DNA of 64,000 nt from Akkermansiaceae bacterium. GTDB taxonomy: Bacteria > Verrucomicrobiota > Verrucomicrobiia > Verrucomicrobiales > DEV007. Shown here in pieces: positions 44,248-52,718 of the stretch; position 1 is the stretch's first letter; each line of letters begins with the position of its first letter. Under the pieces are notes generated by a model. It was not told where the DNA came from, ran no database searches, and worked only from the letters and a program-made list of their open reading frames with translations. The stretch covers positions 56,707 to 120,706 of the forward strand of contig JACKQC010000018.1 in NCBI GenBank assembly GCA_024233085.1. Reading direction: 5' to 3'. Both the position numbers and the translations under genes were made by a program.

Positions 44248-44278
44248 CGCCGCCCCGGGAAACCGGGGCGGCGTTTTT
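44248..44278 (+). terminator. rho-independent terminator
   Basis: A perfect 11-bp GC stem CGCCGCCCCGG/CCGGGGCGGCG, loop GAAA, followed by TTTTT. It ends transcription of the 43894-44193 gene. Confidence 0.9.
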
Positions 44279-44355
44279 CGTTTTGGGGTGGGGAACGACG
44301 GGAATGTCTCTCCACACCAGTGTTTGGTGATCGGGCAAAGGGCATGGGAGAAGGA

Positions 44356-44554
44356 GGTGGGGCGAAGCGTCCCGCTGAGCCGTCGCGTGCCGGGAGATGT
44401 TTCCGAAGCGAAAAGTCGATCTGGAACCTTCCGGGGCACACCGGAGATCGGTTCAGCCGAAGGGAGGAGGAGTAGGTGGTGTCGGGAGGAGGGCGGGGTG
44501 AAGAAGAAAAGGATCGGGAATGGCGACGGCTCGACAGGGACGTCTCGCCCCACC
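44356..44554. repeat. 199-bp REP doublet, copy 1
   Basis: The left arm (GGTGGGGCGAAGCGTCCCGC, then TGAGCCGTCGCGTGCC) and right arm (GGCGACGGCTCGACAGGGAC, then GTCTCGCCCCACC) are near inverted copies of each other, separated by about 130 bp of shared core. Copies 2 and 3 at 45247 and 45484 have the same length and core. It lies just left of the RAYT gene (44598). Confidence 0.85.
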
Positions 44555-44597
44555 CGTCGACGACATCGAGAAAGGCCTGGCGAAGGAGAGTCGCCCC

Positions 44598-45128
44598 TCA
44601 TCCTCGTCCGAAGCCCAACTCCTCGCCGGTGAATCGATCGTATGCCACCACGTGGGGCCACTCTCCCGGTTCATGACAAAGGCCTTTCCGAACAGGGTTC
44701 ATCCGGATGTATTGAAATTTTTCGTGGAAACTGTCCTCGTCCCTGAGCCGATGATCGAAAAAGTCACCCTGCCAAACGACTCCGTGGTTTCGCTTCAAAA
44801 ACCCTTTCCACGCCTTGAGCGTCGCCTTCATTTTCGCTTCCGGCGGGAAACTCATGATTGCGTGAAGATGATCCGGCATCAGCAGGAGAATGTGGGCAAA
44901 CCATCTTGGATTTTCCAATTCGTGATAGTGTCGTGCCGCGGAGAGGACGGCGTCGGCCACCGGATGAGGTCGCCCGTCCCGACATAATTGGGATTTGCCC
45001 GGAGGAACACAGTTTATCGTGATAAACCAAGCCGCCTCTTTCGGCGCCCACCAGGGAATTTCGTGGGGTAGTTTCCTCCGCTGTTGAAAACGAGGAGTGA
45101 AATCATCCGGTTCTTCTGGAGAGGTCAT
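44598..45128 (-). CDS. rayT: REP-associated tyrosine transposase (RAYT, Y1/HUH family)
   Basis: A 176-aa single-domain transposase of the IS200/IS605-like Y1 family, thought to mobilise REP palindromes through single-strand cleavage. It has the HUH motif LMPDHLHAIM (H87, H89) and the catalytic tyrosine Y140 in FQYIRMNPVRKGL. The surrounding 199-bp REP doublets (44356, 45247, 45484) are its probable substrates. Start ATG 45128; no terminal inverted repeats of a classical IS are seen, so it is a domesticated RAYT rather than an insertion sequence. Confidence 0.93.
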   Translation of the reverse strand: MTSPEEPDDFTPRFQQRRKLPHEIPWWAPKEAAWFITINCVPPGKSQLCRDGRPHPVADAVLSAARHYHELENPRWFAHILLLMPDHLHAIMSFPPEAKMKATLKAWKGFLKRNHGVVWQGDFFDHRLRDEDSFHEKFQYIRMNPVRKGLCHEPGEWPHVVAYDRFTGEELGFGRG

Positions 45129-45246
45129 CGTATTGAGAATGGTGAGCCACGGGAGGGCTGTCGAGTCGAATGCGTCGGGAAACAGATTCGACTGACGGGG
45201 CGTTTGGTTTGCCGTTCAAAAATCGAGATTTGCGGACTCCGGTGAA

Positions 45247-45445
45247 GGTGGGGCGAAGCGTCCCGCTGAGCCGTCGCGTGCCGGGAGATGTTTCCGAAGC
45301 GAAAAGTCGATCTGGAACCTTTCGGGGTGCACACTGGAGATCGGTTCAGTCGAAGGGGGGGAGTGGTTGGTGTCGGGAGGAGGGCGAGGTGAGGAAGCAA
45401 TAGATCGGGAATGGCGACGGCTCGACAGGGACGTCTCGCCCCACC
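45247..45445. repeat. 199-bp REP doublet, copy 2
   Basis: Same two inverted arms and core as copy 1, with small differences (for example TTTCGGGGTGCACACTGGAG against TTCCGGGGCACACCGGAG). It is right of the RAYT gene, so copies flank the transposase. Confidence 0.85.
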
Positions 45446-45483
45446 TACCAGCGTCGATGACCGGGAAGGGCATGGGAGAAGGA

Positions 45484-45682
45484 GGTGGGGCGAAGCGTCC
45501 CGCTGAGCCGTCGCGTGCCGGGAGATGTTTCCGAAGCGAAAAGTCGATCTGGGACCATTCGGGACACACCGGAGATCGGTTCAGCCGACGGGAGGAGGAG
45601 TGGTTGGTGTCGGGAGGAGGGCGGGGTGAAGAAGCAAAGGATCGGGAATAGCGACGGCTCGACAGGGACGTCTCGCCCCACC
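45484..45682. repeat. 199-bp REP doublet, copy 3
   Basis: Tandem with copy 2, 38 bp apart, same orientation and same 199-bp length, with minor base changes. The three copies are nearly identical in their arms. Confidence 0.85.
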
Positions 45683-45722
45683 AACCAGCGTTGAAGATCG
45701 GAAAGAGGACATGAGAGGAGGA

Positions 45723-45758
45723 GGTGGGGCGAAGCGTCCCGCTGAGCCGTCGCGTGCC
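45723..45758. repeat. solitary left REP arm
   Basis: GGTGGGGCGAAGCGTCCCGC and the rest of the left arm are present, then the sequence departs from the 199-bp core. It is a truncated fourth copy. Confidence 0.75.
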
Positions 45759-45810
45759 GGGAAGCCTGATTCAGGCGAAAAGGAGACGGAAAACAATCCA
45801 TTCGGCTCAG

Positions 45811-45853
45811 ATTCAACAGGGTATGGTCGGTGACTCAACCCTGTCAGGTCCGG
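45811..45853. repeat. dispersed palindromic repeat, copy D
   Basis: ATTCAACAGGGTATGGTCGG and GACTCAACCCTGTCAGGTCC, opposite units with mutations relative to the other copies. It adjoins the RAYT-associated repeats. Confidence 0.7.
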
Positions 45854-45903
45854 ACTCCGTGCCGAAGTGAATGCCGAAAAAGTCGAAATCCGCACGAATC
45901 CGA

Positions 45904-46150
45904 GCAAGTACGGTGTCAGCGTCGTCGTGAAGGGTGAAAGATTGGCCGTGAAGCCCGCAAATGCCGTCGTGAAGCCTGCAAATGTCGTCGTGAAGGCTGT
46001 CAATGTGGCCGTGAAGGGTGTCAGAAGGGGCAAGTACGGTGTCAGCGTCGTCGTGAAGGGTGAAAGATTGGCCGTGAAGCCCGCAAATGTCGTCGTGAAG
46101 GCTGTCAATGTGGCCGTGAAGGGTGTCAGAAGCGATGAGTACGGTGTCAG
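45904..46150. repeat. 21-bp minisatellite within a larger duplicated block
   Basis: Units such as GTCGTCGTGAAGGCTGTCAA+T and GTGGCCGTGAAGGGTGTCAG+A follow one another at a 21-bp (seven-codon) period. A block beginning AAGTACGGTGTCAGCGTCGT occurs twice, at about 45905 and 46030, the second lacking one 21-bp unit. Both strands are open because the unit is a multiple of three, so long translations can be written on either side, none with a known domain. I see no real gene here. Confidence 0.75.
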
Positions 46151-46253
46151 CGACGCCGAGACGGCGGGCCGCGTCGGTTTTTGGTCCGGAAATCCGCAAT
46201 AGCGCCGAGACCGCCGCTTGCGCGCCGGGCGTATCGTTTCGTAGGCTGGCGGC

Positions 46254-47699
46254 GTGAAAGCCTTTCGCCTTTTCCTTTCGTGCGGTGTCGTTTTTGCGGC
46301 CGTTCTGGCCACGGTGTCGGCCGCCGACCGGCCGAACATCCTGCTCCTCGTCTCGGACGATCAGGGATACGCCGATCTGGGCGCGATCAACGACGAGATC
46401 ATCACCCCGAATCTCGACCGGCTCGCGCGCGAGGGGACGCGGCTGACGAATTTCTACGTCGCCTGGCCGGCCTGCACACCGTCGCGCGCGGCGCTGCTGA
46501 CGGGGCGTTACCCGCAGCGCAACGGCATCTACGACATGATCCGCAACGAAGCGCCCGACTACGGTCACCAATACGATCCGGAGGAATACGCCGTGTCCTT
46601 CGAGCGCATTGGCGGCATGGACGAGCGGGAAATCATCCTGCCGAAGATGCTGAAGACGGCCGGTTACCCGAGCGCGATGTATGGAAAGTGGGATCTGGGC
46701 ATCCACCGGCGTTACCTGCCGACCTCGCGCGGGTTCGACGATTTCCGCGGGCTGGTCAACACCGGCATCGACTACTACACCCACGAGCGCTACGGCGTGC
46801 CCAGCATGTACCACAATCTCTCGCTGACCGAGGAGGACAAGGGCACCTATGCCACCTATCTCTTCGAGCGCGAGGCGATCCGCTTTCTGGAAAAGCACGC
46901 CGGGGGGGAGCCGTTTTTCCTCTACGTGGCGTTCAACGCGCCGCACGGCTCGTCTTCGCTCGACCCGAAAATCCGCGGCACGGTGCAGGCGCCGCCGGAG
47001 TTCGAGAAGATGTATCCGCCGGTCAAAAAAGAGTTCCAGAAAGGCGAGAAGTACGGCGAGGAGGCCATGGTGCCGACAAAGGAGAAGCGCTACCGCGACT
47101 ACCGCGCGGCGGTGACCTGCATGGACGCCTCGATCGGAAAAATGCTCGACCTGCTCGACGCGAAGGGGATCGCGGACAATACGATCGTCATCTTTTTCAG
47201 CGACAACGGCGGCAGCGGCGGCGCGAACAACGGCCCGCTGCGCGGCCACAAGGGCGACACCTGGGAGGGCGGCATCCGGGTGCTCAGCCTGGTGCGTTGG
47301 AAGGCGGGCGGCGTGCCGGCCGGGGTGGTGAACGACGATTTTCTGACCAGCCTGGAGATTTTTCCCAGCCTGGCGGCGGCGACGGGCGCGACGCCGCCGG
47401 AGGGCGTCATCCTCGACGGACACGACTGGTGGCCCTGCCTGAGGGGCGAGGCGGAAAGCCCGCGTTCCGAGATGTTCTGGAAACGAAAGAGCCGCGTCGC
47501 CGCCCGCCTCGAGAACTGGAAGTGGGTGGACATGGATGGCAAGGCCGGCGGGCTCTACAATCTGGCCGAGGATATCGGGGAGAAAAACGACCTTTCCGGG
47601 AAACACCCCGACGTGCTCCAGCTCATCAAGGATCGCTACGCGAATTGGATGAAGACGATGGACGAAGCCGAACCGCGCGGGCCGTTTCGCGACTTCTGA
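46254..47699 (+). CDS. exported sulfatase of the formylglycine family
   Basis: A 481-aa arylsulfatase-like enzyme. The signal peptide (MKAFRLFLSCGVVFAAVLAT, cut after VSAAD) is followed by the metal-binding LLLVSDDQGYADLG (D35, D36), the formylglycine motif ACTPSRAALLTGRYPQR with C74 as the modified cysteine, and FFSDNGG. It probably releases sulfate from sulfated polysaccharides outside the cytoplasm, a common trait of this phylum. Start is GTG 46254. No sulfatase-maturing enzyme gene is visible nearby. Confidence 0.94.
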   Translation: MKAFRLFLSCGVVFAAVLATVSAADRPNILLLVSDDQGYADLGAINDEIITPNLDRLAREGTRLTNFYVAWPACTPSRAALLTGRYPQRNGIYDMIRNEAPDYGHQYDPEEYAVSFERIGGMDEREIILPKMLKTAGYPSAMYGKWDLGIHRRYLPTSRGFDDFRGLVNTGIDYYTHERYGVPSMYHNLSLTEEDKGTYATYLFEREAIRFLEKHAGGEPFFLYVAFNAPHGSSSLDPKIRGTVQAPPEFEKMYPPVKKEFQKGEKYGEEAMVPTKEKRYRDYRAAVTCMDASIGKMLDLLDAKGIADNTIVIFFSDNGGSGGANNGPLRGHKGDTWEGGIRVLSLVRWKAGGVPAGVVNDDFLTSLEIFPSLAAATGATPPEGVILDGHDWWPCLRGEAESPRSEMFWKRKSRVAARLENWKWVDMDGKAGGLYNLAEDIGEKNDLSGKHPDVLQLIKDRYANWMKTMDEAEPRGPFRDF

Positions 47700-47723
47700 G
47701 AAAATTCGGAAACCGGGCGGGAC

Positions 47724-48338
47724 TCAGCGCCGGTTCGCCGAAGTGGAGGGCGCGCGCGCCGCCCGCTCCAGGCGGTCGAGTCGCCCGCACAGGGTTTCGA
47801 GTTGCCGTTCGAGTTCGGCAAGGCGCCGGGACTGGATCAGGATCAGGCTTTTCAGTCCGTCAATGTCGGTCGAGGTGGAGGCCGGGCTTTGAAGATAGAG
47901 AAGAGCGGCGGCGTCGGTGGGATCGGCGTCCTCCAGGGCGCGCGTCCGCATCAGTTTCAGCCGCAATTCGCCGGCCCTGGCGCTGTCGCCGTGTTTTTCG
48001 CAGTGGCGGATGTTGTGAAGGAGCGCCTCGCACTCGGCGCGGGTGTCGTGGTCGCCGCGGGCGATCGCGTCGACGAGGCAGTTTCGGCGTTCGAGTTCCT
48101 CGCGGTAGTGCGGCATCTCGTGGGCGTAGCCCGCGTCGAGACGCGAGGGCGGGGTGATCGCCGGCAGGTTTCTCAGCCAGTGCTGACGAACGTCGTGCGC
48201 GGTGATGAGCCGGCCAAACTCGGGCACGGGCCGGAGCGGGTCGGCGTGGTCCCCGCGCGGGCTCGGCGGCTGAGCCCATCCGCCAAAGAGCGGGCCGAGG
48301 AGAGTGAGGGACAGCAGGAAAAGGAGGCGCTTTTTCAC
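47724..48338 (-). CDS. small exported protein with coiled-coil tail
   Basis: A 204-aa protein with a signal peptide (VKKRLLFLLSLTLLGPLFGG, cut near WAQPP). The mature part is helical, with YREELERRNCLVDAIARGDH, CEALLHNIRHCEKHG and RAGELRLKLMRTRALE, and a C-terminal coiled coil (SLILIQSRRLAELERQLETL, LCGRLDRLERAARA). Start is GTG 48338. It is the third gene of the ceramidase-like cluster on the minus strand, 83 bp from the neighbouring 235-aa lipoprotein gene. Function unknown. Confidence 0.68.
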   Translation of the reverse strand: MKKRLLFLLSLTLLGPLFGGWAQPPSPRGDHADPLRPVPEFGRLITAHDVRQHWLRNLPAITPPSRLDAGYAHEMPHYREELERRNCLVDAIARGDHDTRAECEALLHNIRHCEKHGDSARAGELRLKLMRTRALEDADPTDAAALLYLQSPASTSTDIDGLKSLILIQSRRLAELERQLETLCGRLDRLERAARAPSTSANRR

Positions 48339-48421
48339 GATCCGGAAGTCATCGGGATTCTCCGATGGACGGATCGGCCGGGCTCCTATGCGGCAAAAAC
48401 GGAGCCTTGGCGCCGCGGCTC

Positions 48422-49129
48422 TCAGTCGCCCCGGGCCTGCGCGAGGAGGGAAGGGGGAAAGAGACTTTCGGCCGCGGGCTCGCCGGGTTCCTCGGGCAGG
48501 TCGGCCGGCTCGAGCCGGAAGGAGGCGGCGAGGTTTTTCTCGATTTCGAACACGGCCCGGGGACCGTTCGGTTCGTGGAGAAGCTCGTCGCGATTTCGCG
48601 CCGCGAGGTCGTCGAGGTAGGTTTTCTGCCCGCCCAGCGCGTCGGCGAGCGGGCCGGAGGCGTTCCCGGCGAGGTGGTCGAGCAGGCTCTGGGCCTGGGC
48701 GAGGTGGGAATAGCTGCCGGTGTAGTCGCTTCGATACCGGAGGCGCTCGCCCCGGTCGAGGGTCTCGAGCAGGTCGGCGTATTCCATGGCGAGATCGTGG
48801 TCGCCGGCGGCCATGGCGCCATCCGCGGCCTGGAGACGTTTCTTCAGATCCTCGACGCGGAATCGAACCAGCTCGGGCTGGAAACCGGGATGATCCGCCG
48901 CGAGACTTTCGAACCGCTCGAGGGCCACGCGGTAGTTGGCCGTCGCCAGGGGCCAGAGCCCCCGTTCGCCGAGCTGAATGCCGGTTTGCACGAAAATGAA
49001 GGCGTTCAGCCAGCGTTCCTTCGGCGGGGGTTGCTCGGCTCCGCCACAGGTCGAAAGCCCCACGACCAGGGCGAGAGCGGAAAGGGTGAGCAGCGCGATT
49101 TTTCTTCGATATTCGGCAATCAATGGCAT
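48422..49129 (-). CDS. predicted lipoprotein with TPR-like repeats
   Basis: A 235-aa protein; the N-terminus ALLTLSALALVVGLSTCGGA ends in a lipobox-like Cys (LSTC). The body shows TPR-like helix pairs (LNAFIFVQTGIQLGERGLWP, LATANYRVALERFESLAADH, LQAADGAMAAGDHDLAMEYA), suggesting a protein-protein scaffold in the periplasm. Start at ATG 49129. It lies 80 bp after the ceramidase-like gene. Confidence 0.7.
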   Translation of the reverse strand: MPLIAEYRRKIALLTLSALALVVGLSTCGGAEQPPPKERWLNAFIFVQTGIQLGERGLWPLATANYRVALERFESLAADHPGFQPELVRFRVEDLKKRLQAADGAMAAGDHDLAMEYADLLETLDRGERLRYRSDYTGSYSHLAQAQSLLDHLAGNASGPLADALGGQKTYLDDLAARNRDELLHEPNGPRAVFEIEKNLAASFRLEPADLPEEPGEPAAESLFPPSLLAQARGD

Positions 49130-49209
49130 GGCGAGGAGGGGGGAGGCGCCGGACTCCGCGCACCATAACCGCGAAACGCGGTCCCCGCAACCGTGGCCGG
49201 GCGCGAGGG

Positions 49210-50649
49210 CTACTTCGGGGCCGCGGTTTGGCCGATCAGCTCGATCAGTTTCGCGCGAATCTTCGCCTCGGCCGTTTCCTCGAGAAGGCTGGAGCGGGCC
49301 GGCCAGGTTTCGTAGCCGCCCCAGTCGAAATGCCCGGGCGGCGGCAGGTACCCGTAGAATCCGTTGGCCAGTTCGATGGTAAACGTCGCCTTTGGGAAGG
49401 GGCTGGCCGCTTTGATGGCGAGGCCGGTCTCGGCGAAGGTCTCGCAGGGACTCTGGGCGATCGCCAGCCCGCCGACGCGAAAGGCCCGCAGCGGCAGCGA
49501 CACGCGGTCGGGGTATTCGGCCAGCATCAGCGTCTCCCGCGCGTAGACCTGCGGGCGGGTGAGGCGCTTGGTTTCGCCGGGCGGAGCCGCCGTTTTCCGG
49601 GCCCACTCGAGGCGCTTGGCGTCGGGCTTCCGAACGGCGAGATCGAGTTCGGCCGAGGCGGCGGCGAGCGTGACGCCCGCGTGCCGGTGCTCGAAGCGGC
49701 CGATGGCCTCCGCGGCCTGACGCGCGAGTTCGGCACCGACGAAATTCATGCGCTCGTACGGCGGAAACCGCTCGGCGGGCGCGGAGTAATCGACCGCGTT
49801 GATGTCTCCGCTGGTGCCGTTCGCCATCAGGCCGACAAAAGGCGGGTCGAGATCCGCGGCGCCGAGGTTTTCGCGAAGCCGTTTCGCGAAGACGCCGAAG
49901 TAGTCCGCGCTGACCGTTCCGCCGGGAACGCCGCCGATGTAGTGCAAGCCGTAGGCGCCCAGCGCGGCGATCGGCCGGCCGTCGCGGTGACGGACGGAAA
50001 CGACGAAGCATTCCGGATCGACCGGGCCTGCGGGCTTGGCGAGTCCCTCGCGGCCGGGATTCATCTTCACCCGTTCGCCGGTGTCGCCGAAGGGGTTGGC
50101 GTTCGTCGCCCAGAGCGCGGGGTCGATGAACCAGCGGCGATTGTGGACAAAGCGCGGCTCCTCGAAGCCGCCCCACCCGATCTCGGCCGGCGCGAGGTTG
50201 TTCACGGCTCGGCGGACGCCGTCGGCGACTCGGTTGGCGAGGAAATCGAGGTAGCCGCGATGCAGGCGGTCGTCGACCAGGCCGACCAGGGCCCGCGGCG
50301 TGGAATGGCTGTGGGTGGCCGAAATGCAGACGCGATCGGGCGGGATGCCGGTTTCCAGCTCGATCTGGCGCTTGGCGGCGTCGAAAACCTCGCGGCTGAC
50401 CATGGTGCAGTCGACCACCACGAGGGCGAGCCGGCTCTGGCCGTCGTCGAAGGCGAGGCAGCGCGCCCAGAGTTCGTCGTGGACGTGTTTCGCGGGTCCG
50501 ATCTGCATGATGGTGCCGTCGAGGGGCACGCCCATCAGCGGAGTGATGTTCGACATCGCGGCGCCGGCGCGAAAGCCGCCGTCCTCGGCTCGCGAGGGCG
50601 TGGCGAGGGGGATGAGAGCTGCGAGAGCGACGAGAACGTGTCGTTTCAT
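49210..50649 (-). CDS. neutral/alkaline ceramidase-like hydrolase
   Basis: A 479-aa exported protein (signal MKRHVLVALAALIPLATPSR-AED). The domain matches the neutral/alkaline non-lysosomal ceramidase N-terminal family: AGAAMSNITPLMGVPLDGTI, VHDELWARCLAFDDG, LALVVVDCTMVS, CISATHSHSTPRAL (zinc-site histidines) and GLHYIGGVPGGTVSADYFG. Relatives include ceramidases and many bacterial lipid or sugar hydrolases, so the substrate is uncertain. Start ATG 50649. A double copy of the palindromic repeat (50659-50720) lies directly upstream. Confidence 0.85.
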   Translation of the reverse strand: MKRHVLVALAALIPLATPSRAEDGGFRAGAAMSNITPLMGVPLDGTIMQIGPAKHVHDELWARCLAFDDGQSRLALVVVDCTMVSREVFDAAKRQIELETGIPPDRVCISATHSHSTPRALVGLVDDRLHRGYLDFLANRVADGVRRAVNNLAPAEIGWGGFEEPRFVHNRRWFIDPALWATNANPFGDTGERVKMNPGREGLAKPAGPVDPECFVVSVRHRDGRPIAALGAYGLHYIGGVPGGTVSADYFGVFAKRLRENLGAADLDPPFVGLMANGTSGDINAVDYSAPAERFPPYERMNFVGAELARQAAEAIGRFEHRHAGVTLAAASAELDLAVRKPDAKRLEWARKTAAPPGETKRLTRPQVYARETLMLAEYPDRVSLPLRAFRVGGLAIAQSPCETFAETGLAIKAASPFPKATFTIELANGFYGYLPPPGHFDWGGYETWPARSSLLEETAEAKIRAKLIELIGQTAAPK

Positions 50650-50658
50650 TGGGGGCAT

Positions 50659-50720
50659 TTCAACAGGGTCCGGTCGCGGAGTCAACAGGGTTGGGTCGGC
50701 GAGGCAACCCTGTTGGATGG
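50659..50720. repeat. dispersed palindromic repeat, copy E (three units)
   Basis: TTCAACAGGGTCCGGTCG, AGTCAACAGGGTTGGGTCGG and GGCAACCCTGTTGGATGG follow one another: two units in one direction and one in the other. It lies between the divergent ceramidase-like and DUF368 genes. Confidence 0.83.
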
Positions 50721-50773
50721 CGAAATCCGCTTGCGGGGGCGGCGGGGGTGCCGGAATGGTGGCGGCTGAACGC

Positions 50774-51739
50774 ATGAACGCTGACGAAAATCCTCCGAAT
50801 TTCAAAACGTGGCTGTGGGTGTTCCTCAAGGGCGCGGGAATGGGCGCCGCCAACGTCATCCCCGGCGTGTCGGGCGGCACGGTGGCGTTCATCACCGGGA
50901 TCTACGAGCGGCTCATCGGGGCGATCAAGAGCCTCAATCCCGCGGCGCTGAAGCTGCTGGCGGGCCGGCGATTTTCCGAGTTTGCGGGGAAAACGGACCT
51001 CCTTTTCCTCGTCGTCCTCGGGGCCGGGGTGGGGATCGGCATTCTCACGCTGGCGAAGGTGCTGAGATTTTTGTTCGACCGCCACGCCGTCTTTGTGTGG
51101 GCCTTCTTTTTCGGCCTCATCCTGGCCTCGGTGATTTTCGTCGGCGCCAAGGTCCGGCGCTGGGGGGCGGCGACGGCGCTGATGTTCGTGGCGGGCGCGG
51201 GCGTGGCCGTCGGTGTGGCGCTGATGAAACCGGTCTCGGAAAACGCCTCGACGCCCTACCTGATCCTGTGCGGGGTCGTCGCCATGGCGAGCATGATCAT
51301 CCCGGGCATCTCGGGGTCCTTCGTGCTGCTCTTGATGGGGAACTACCGGCTCATCATGATCGAGTCGGTGGCGAAGCTGACGGATTTCGATTTTTCGGCG
51401 CTGCGGGTGCTGGTGCCGGTCGGTGTCGGCGCGGCGATCGGGCTGGTGGCGCTGAGCCATTTCCTGGCGTGGATCTTCAAGCGCTTTCACGACCTGGCGG
51501 TGTCGCTGCTGACGGGTTTCGTGGCGGGCTCGCTGCTCATCATCTGGCCGTGGAAGACGGAGGTTCGCGAGACGCTGGAGGCGGCGGGCAAGGCGAAGGA
51601 AAAGGTGACCGGTTACCAGTGGCACTGGCCGGATCCGTCGGGCGAGACGCTGGCGGCCGTCGCGGTGATGGCGGCGGGCTTCGCGCTGGTGTGGGCGATG
51701 GAGAAAGTCAGCGGCGCCACCTCGGAACCGTCGGTCTGA
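50774..51739 (+). CDS. popT: DUF368 membrane protein, predicted undecaprenyl-phosphate translocase (PopT type)
   Basis: A 321-aa membrane protein with about eight helices. The family motif GAGMGAANVIPGVSGGTVAF near the N-terminus is repeated in MIIPGISGSFVLLLMGNYRL. DUF368 proteins (PopT) were shown to flip undecaprenyl phosphate back across the membrane for cell-wall synthesis. Start at ATG 50774 (MNADENPPNF). Followed by a DUF502 gene with a 54-bp gap. Confidence 0.9.
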   Translation: MNADENPPNFKTWLWVFLKGAGMGAANVIPGVSGGTVAFITGIYERLIGAIKSLNPAALKLLAGRRFSEFAGKTDLLFLVVLGAGVGIGILTLAKVLRFLFDRHAVFVWAFFFGLILASVIFVGAKVRRWGAATALMFVAGAGVAVGVALMKPVSENASTPYLILCGVVAMASMIIPGISGSFVLLLMGNYRLIMIESVAKLTDFDFSALRVLVPVGVGAAIGLVALSHFLAWIFKRFHDLAVSLLTGFVAGSLLIIWPWKTEVRETLEAAGKAKEKVTGYQWHWPDPSGETLAAVAVMAAGFALVWAMEKVSGATSEPSV

Positions 51740-51793
51740 GACGGTGGCGGCTTGATTTGGTTTCGCGCTCTGGCACTTTGCGGGTGGAACTCC

Positions 51794-52684
51794 ATGCCTC
51801 TCGGAAATTTCAAAAACTCGGCGGCCAGGGCGGCGCGCGCGGTGCGCGGCGGCGGGTCGCGGCATTGGCGCGCGGCGGCGACGCATCTGCGGAACCGGTT
51901 TTTCACGGGATTCGCGGTGGCCATTCCGCTCATCGTGACGATCTGGCTGCTGGTGCTGAGTTACCGCTTCATTCTGTTCGCGGGACGGCCGGTGATCGAC
52001 GGCGGCGGCCATCTGCTCAATGCCTTGCTGGGCCGCTCGGCGGAGGAGGGAAATCTCATCGTGCCGCCGCCGTGGTTTCTCAATTTGTTCGGAATCCTGG
52101 TGCCGGTGCTGATCTTCATCGGCCTGGGGGTGATGGCGACCAACGTGCTCGGCGCGCGGGTGATCTCGCTGGTGGACAGGTTGCTGCTGAAGTTTCCGGT
52201 GATCTCGTCGATCTACGCGGGCCTGAAGCAGGTGATGGACTCGTTCAAGAACTTCGGCGGGAACCGCAATTTCCAGCGCGTCGCCTACATCGAGTATCCC
52301 GCGCCGGGCTGCCGGCTGCTGGGTTTCGTGACGGGCGAGTTTTTCGACCGGCAACTGAGGGCGGACATGACCAGCGTGTTTATCCCCACCTCGCCGAATC
52401 CGATGACCGGTTTCGTCGTCGTGGTCGAAAGCGAAAAGCTGACCGACTCATCGCTGACGATCGAGGAGGCGACGAAGATCATTCTGTCCGCCGGGCTGGT
52501 CGGGCCGGAGAAGGCGGTGGCGCCGCGCGAGTCGATGGCGACGGGCGGCGAGGATCCGATCGAGAGCTACGAAATCCCGCCCGTCGTGGTCGAGCCGAAG
52601 TCCTCGGTGGCCAGGGGCCGCGAACCCGCCCTGAACGCGCCGCTGGGAGGAGAGACCGGCTTCGAGGAGGACGATCGGTTTTGA
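51794..52684 (+). CDS. DUF502 membrane protein
   Basis: A 296-aa DUF502 protein. Two membrane segments (FFTGFAVAIPLIVTIWLLVL and LFGILVPVLIFIGLGVMATN) are followed by the family pattern FPVISSIYAGLKQVMDSF and RVAYIEYPAPGCRLLGFVTG, then TSVFIPTSPNPMTGFVVVVE. Family function is unknown; it is common in chlamydiae-verrucomicrobia, plants and cyanobacteria. The C-terminal 45 residues are disordered and acidic. Start at ATG 51794. Confidence 0.88.
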   Translation: MPLGNFKNSAARAARAVRGGGSRHWRAAATHLRNRFFTGFAVAIPLIVTIWLLVLSYRFILFAGRPVIDGGGHLLNALLGRSAEEGNLIVPPPWFLNLFGILVPVLIFIGLGVMATNVLGARVISLVDRLLLKFPVISSIYAGLKQVMDSFKNFGGNRNFQRVAYIEYPAPGCRLLGFVTGEFFDRQLRADMTSVFIPTSPNPMTGFVVVVESEKLTDSSLTIEEATKIILSAGLVGPEKAVAPRESMATGGEDPIESYEIPPVVVEPKSSVARGREPALNAPLGGETGFEEDDRF

Positions 52685-52718
52685 CAGGCGCCCCGCTTCG
52701 GCGGATGGAGTTCCCGCC

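Noticed and set aside
44689..44707. A match to the dispersed repeat core (GAACAGGGTTCATCCGG) in the transposase gene
   Set aside because: It encodes the conserved MNPVRKG segment of the transposase, so the likeness is by coding constraint.
45813..47606. A 597-codon minus-strand frame and a 111-codon plus-strand frame over the minisatellite
   Set aside because: The first is antisense to the sulfatase gene and the second consists only of the 21-bp repeat; neither has a recognisable start context or family.
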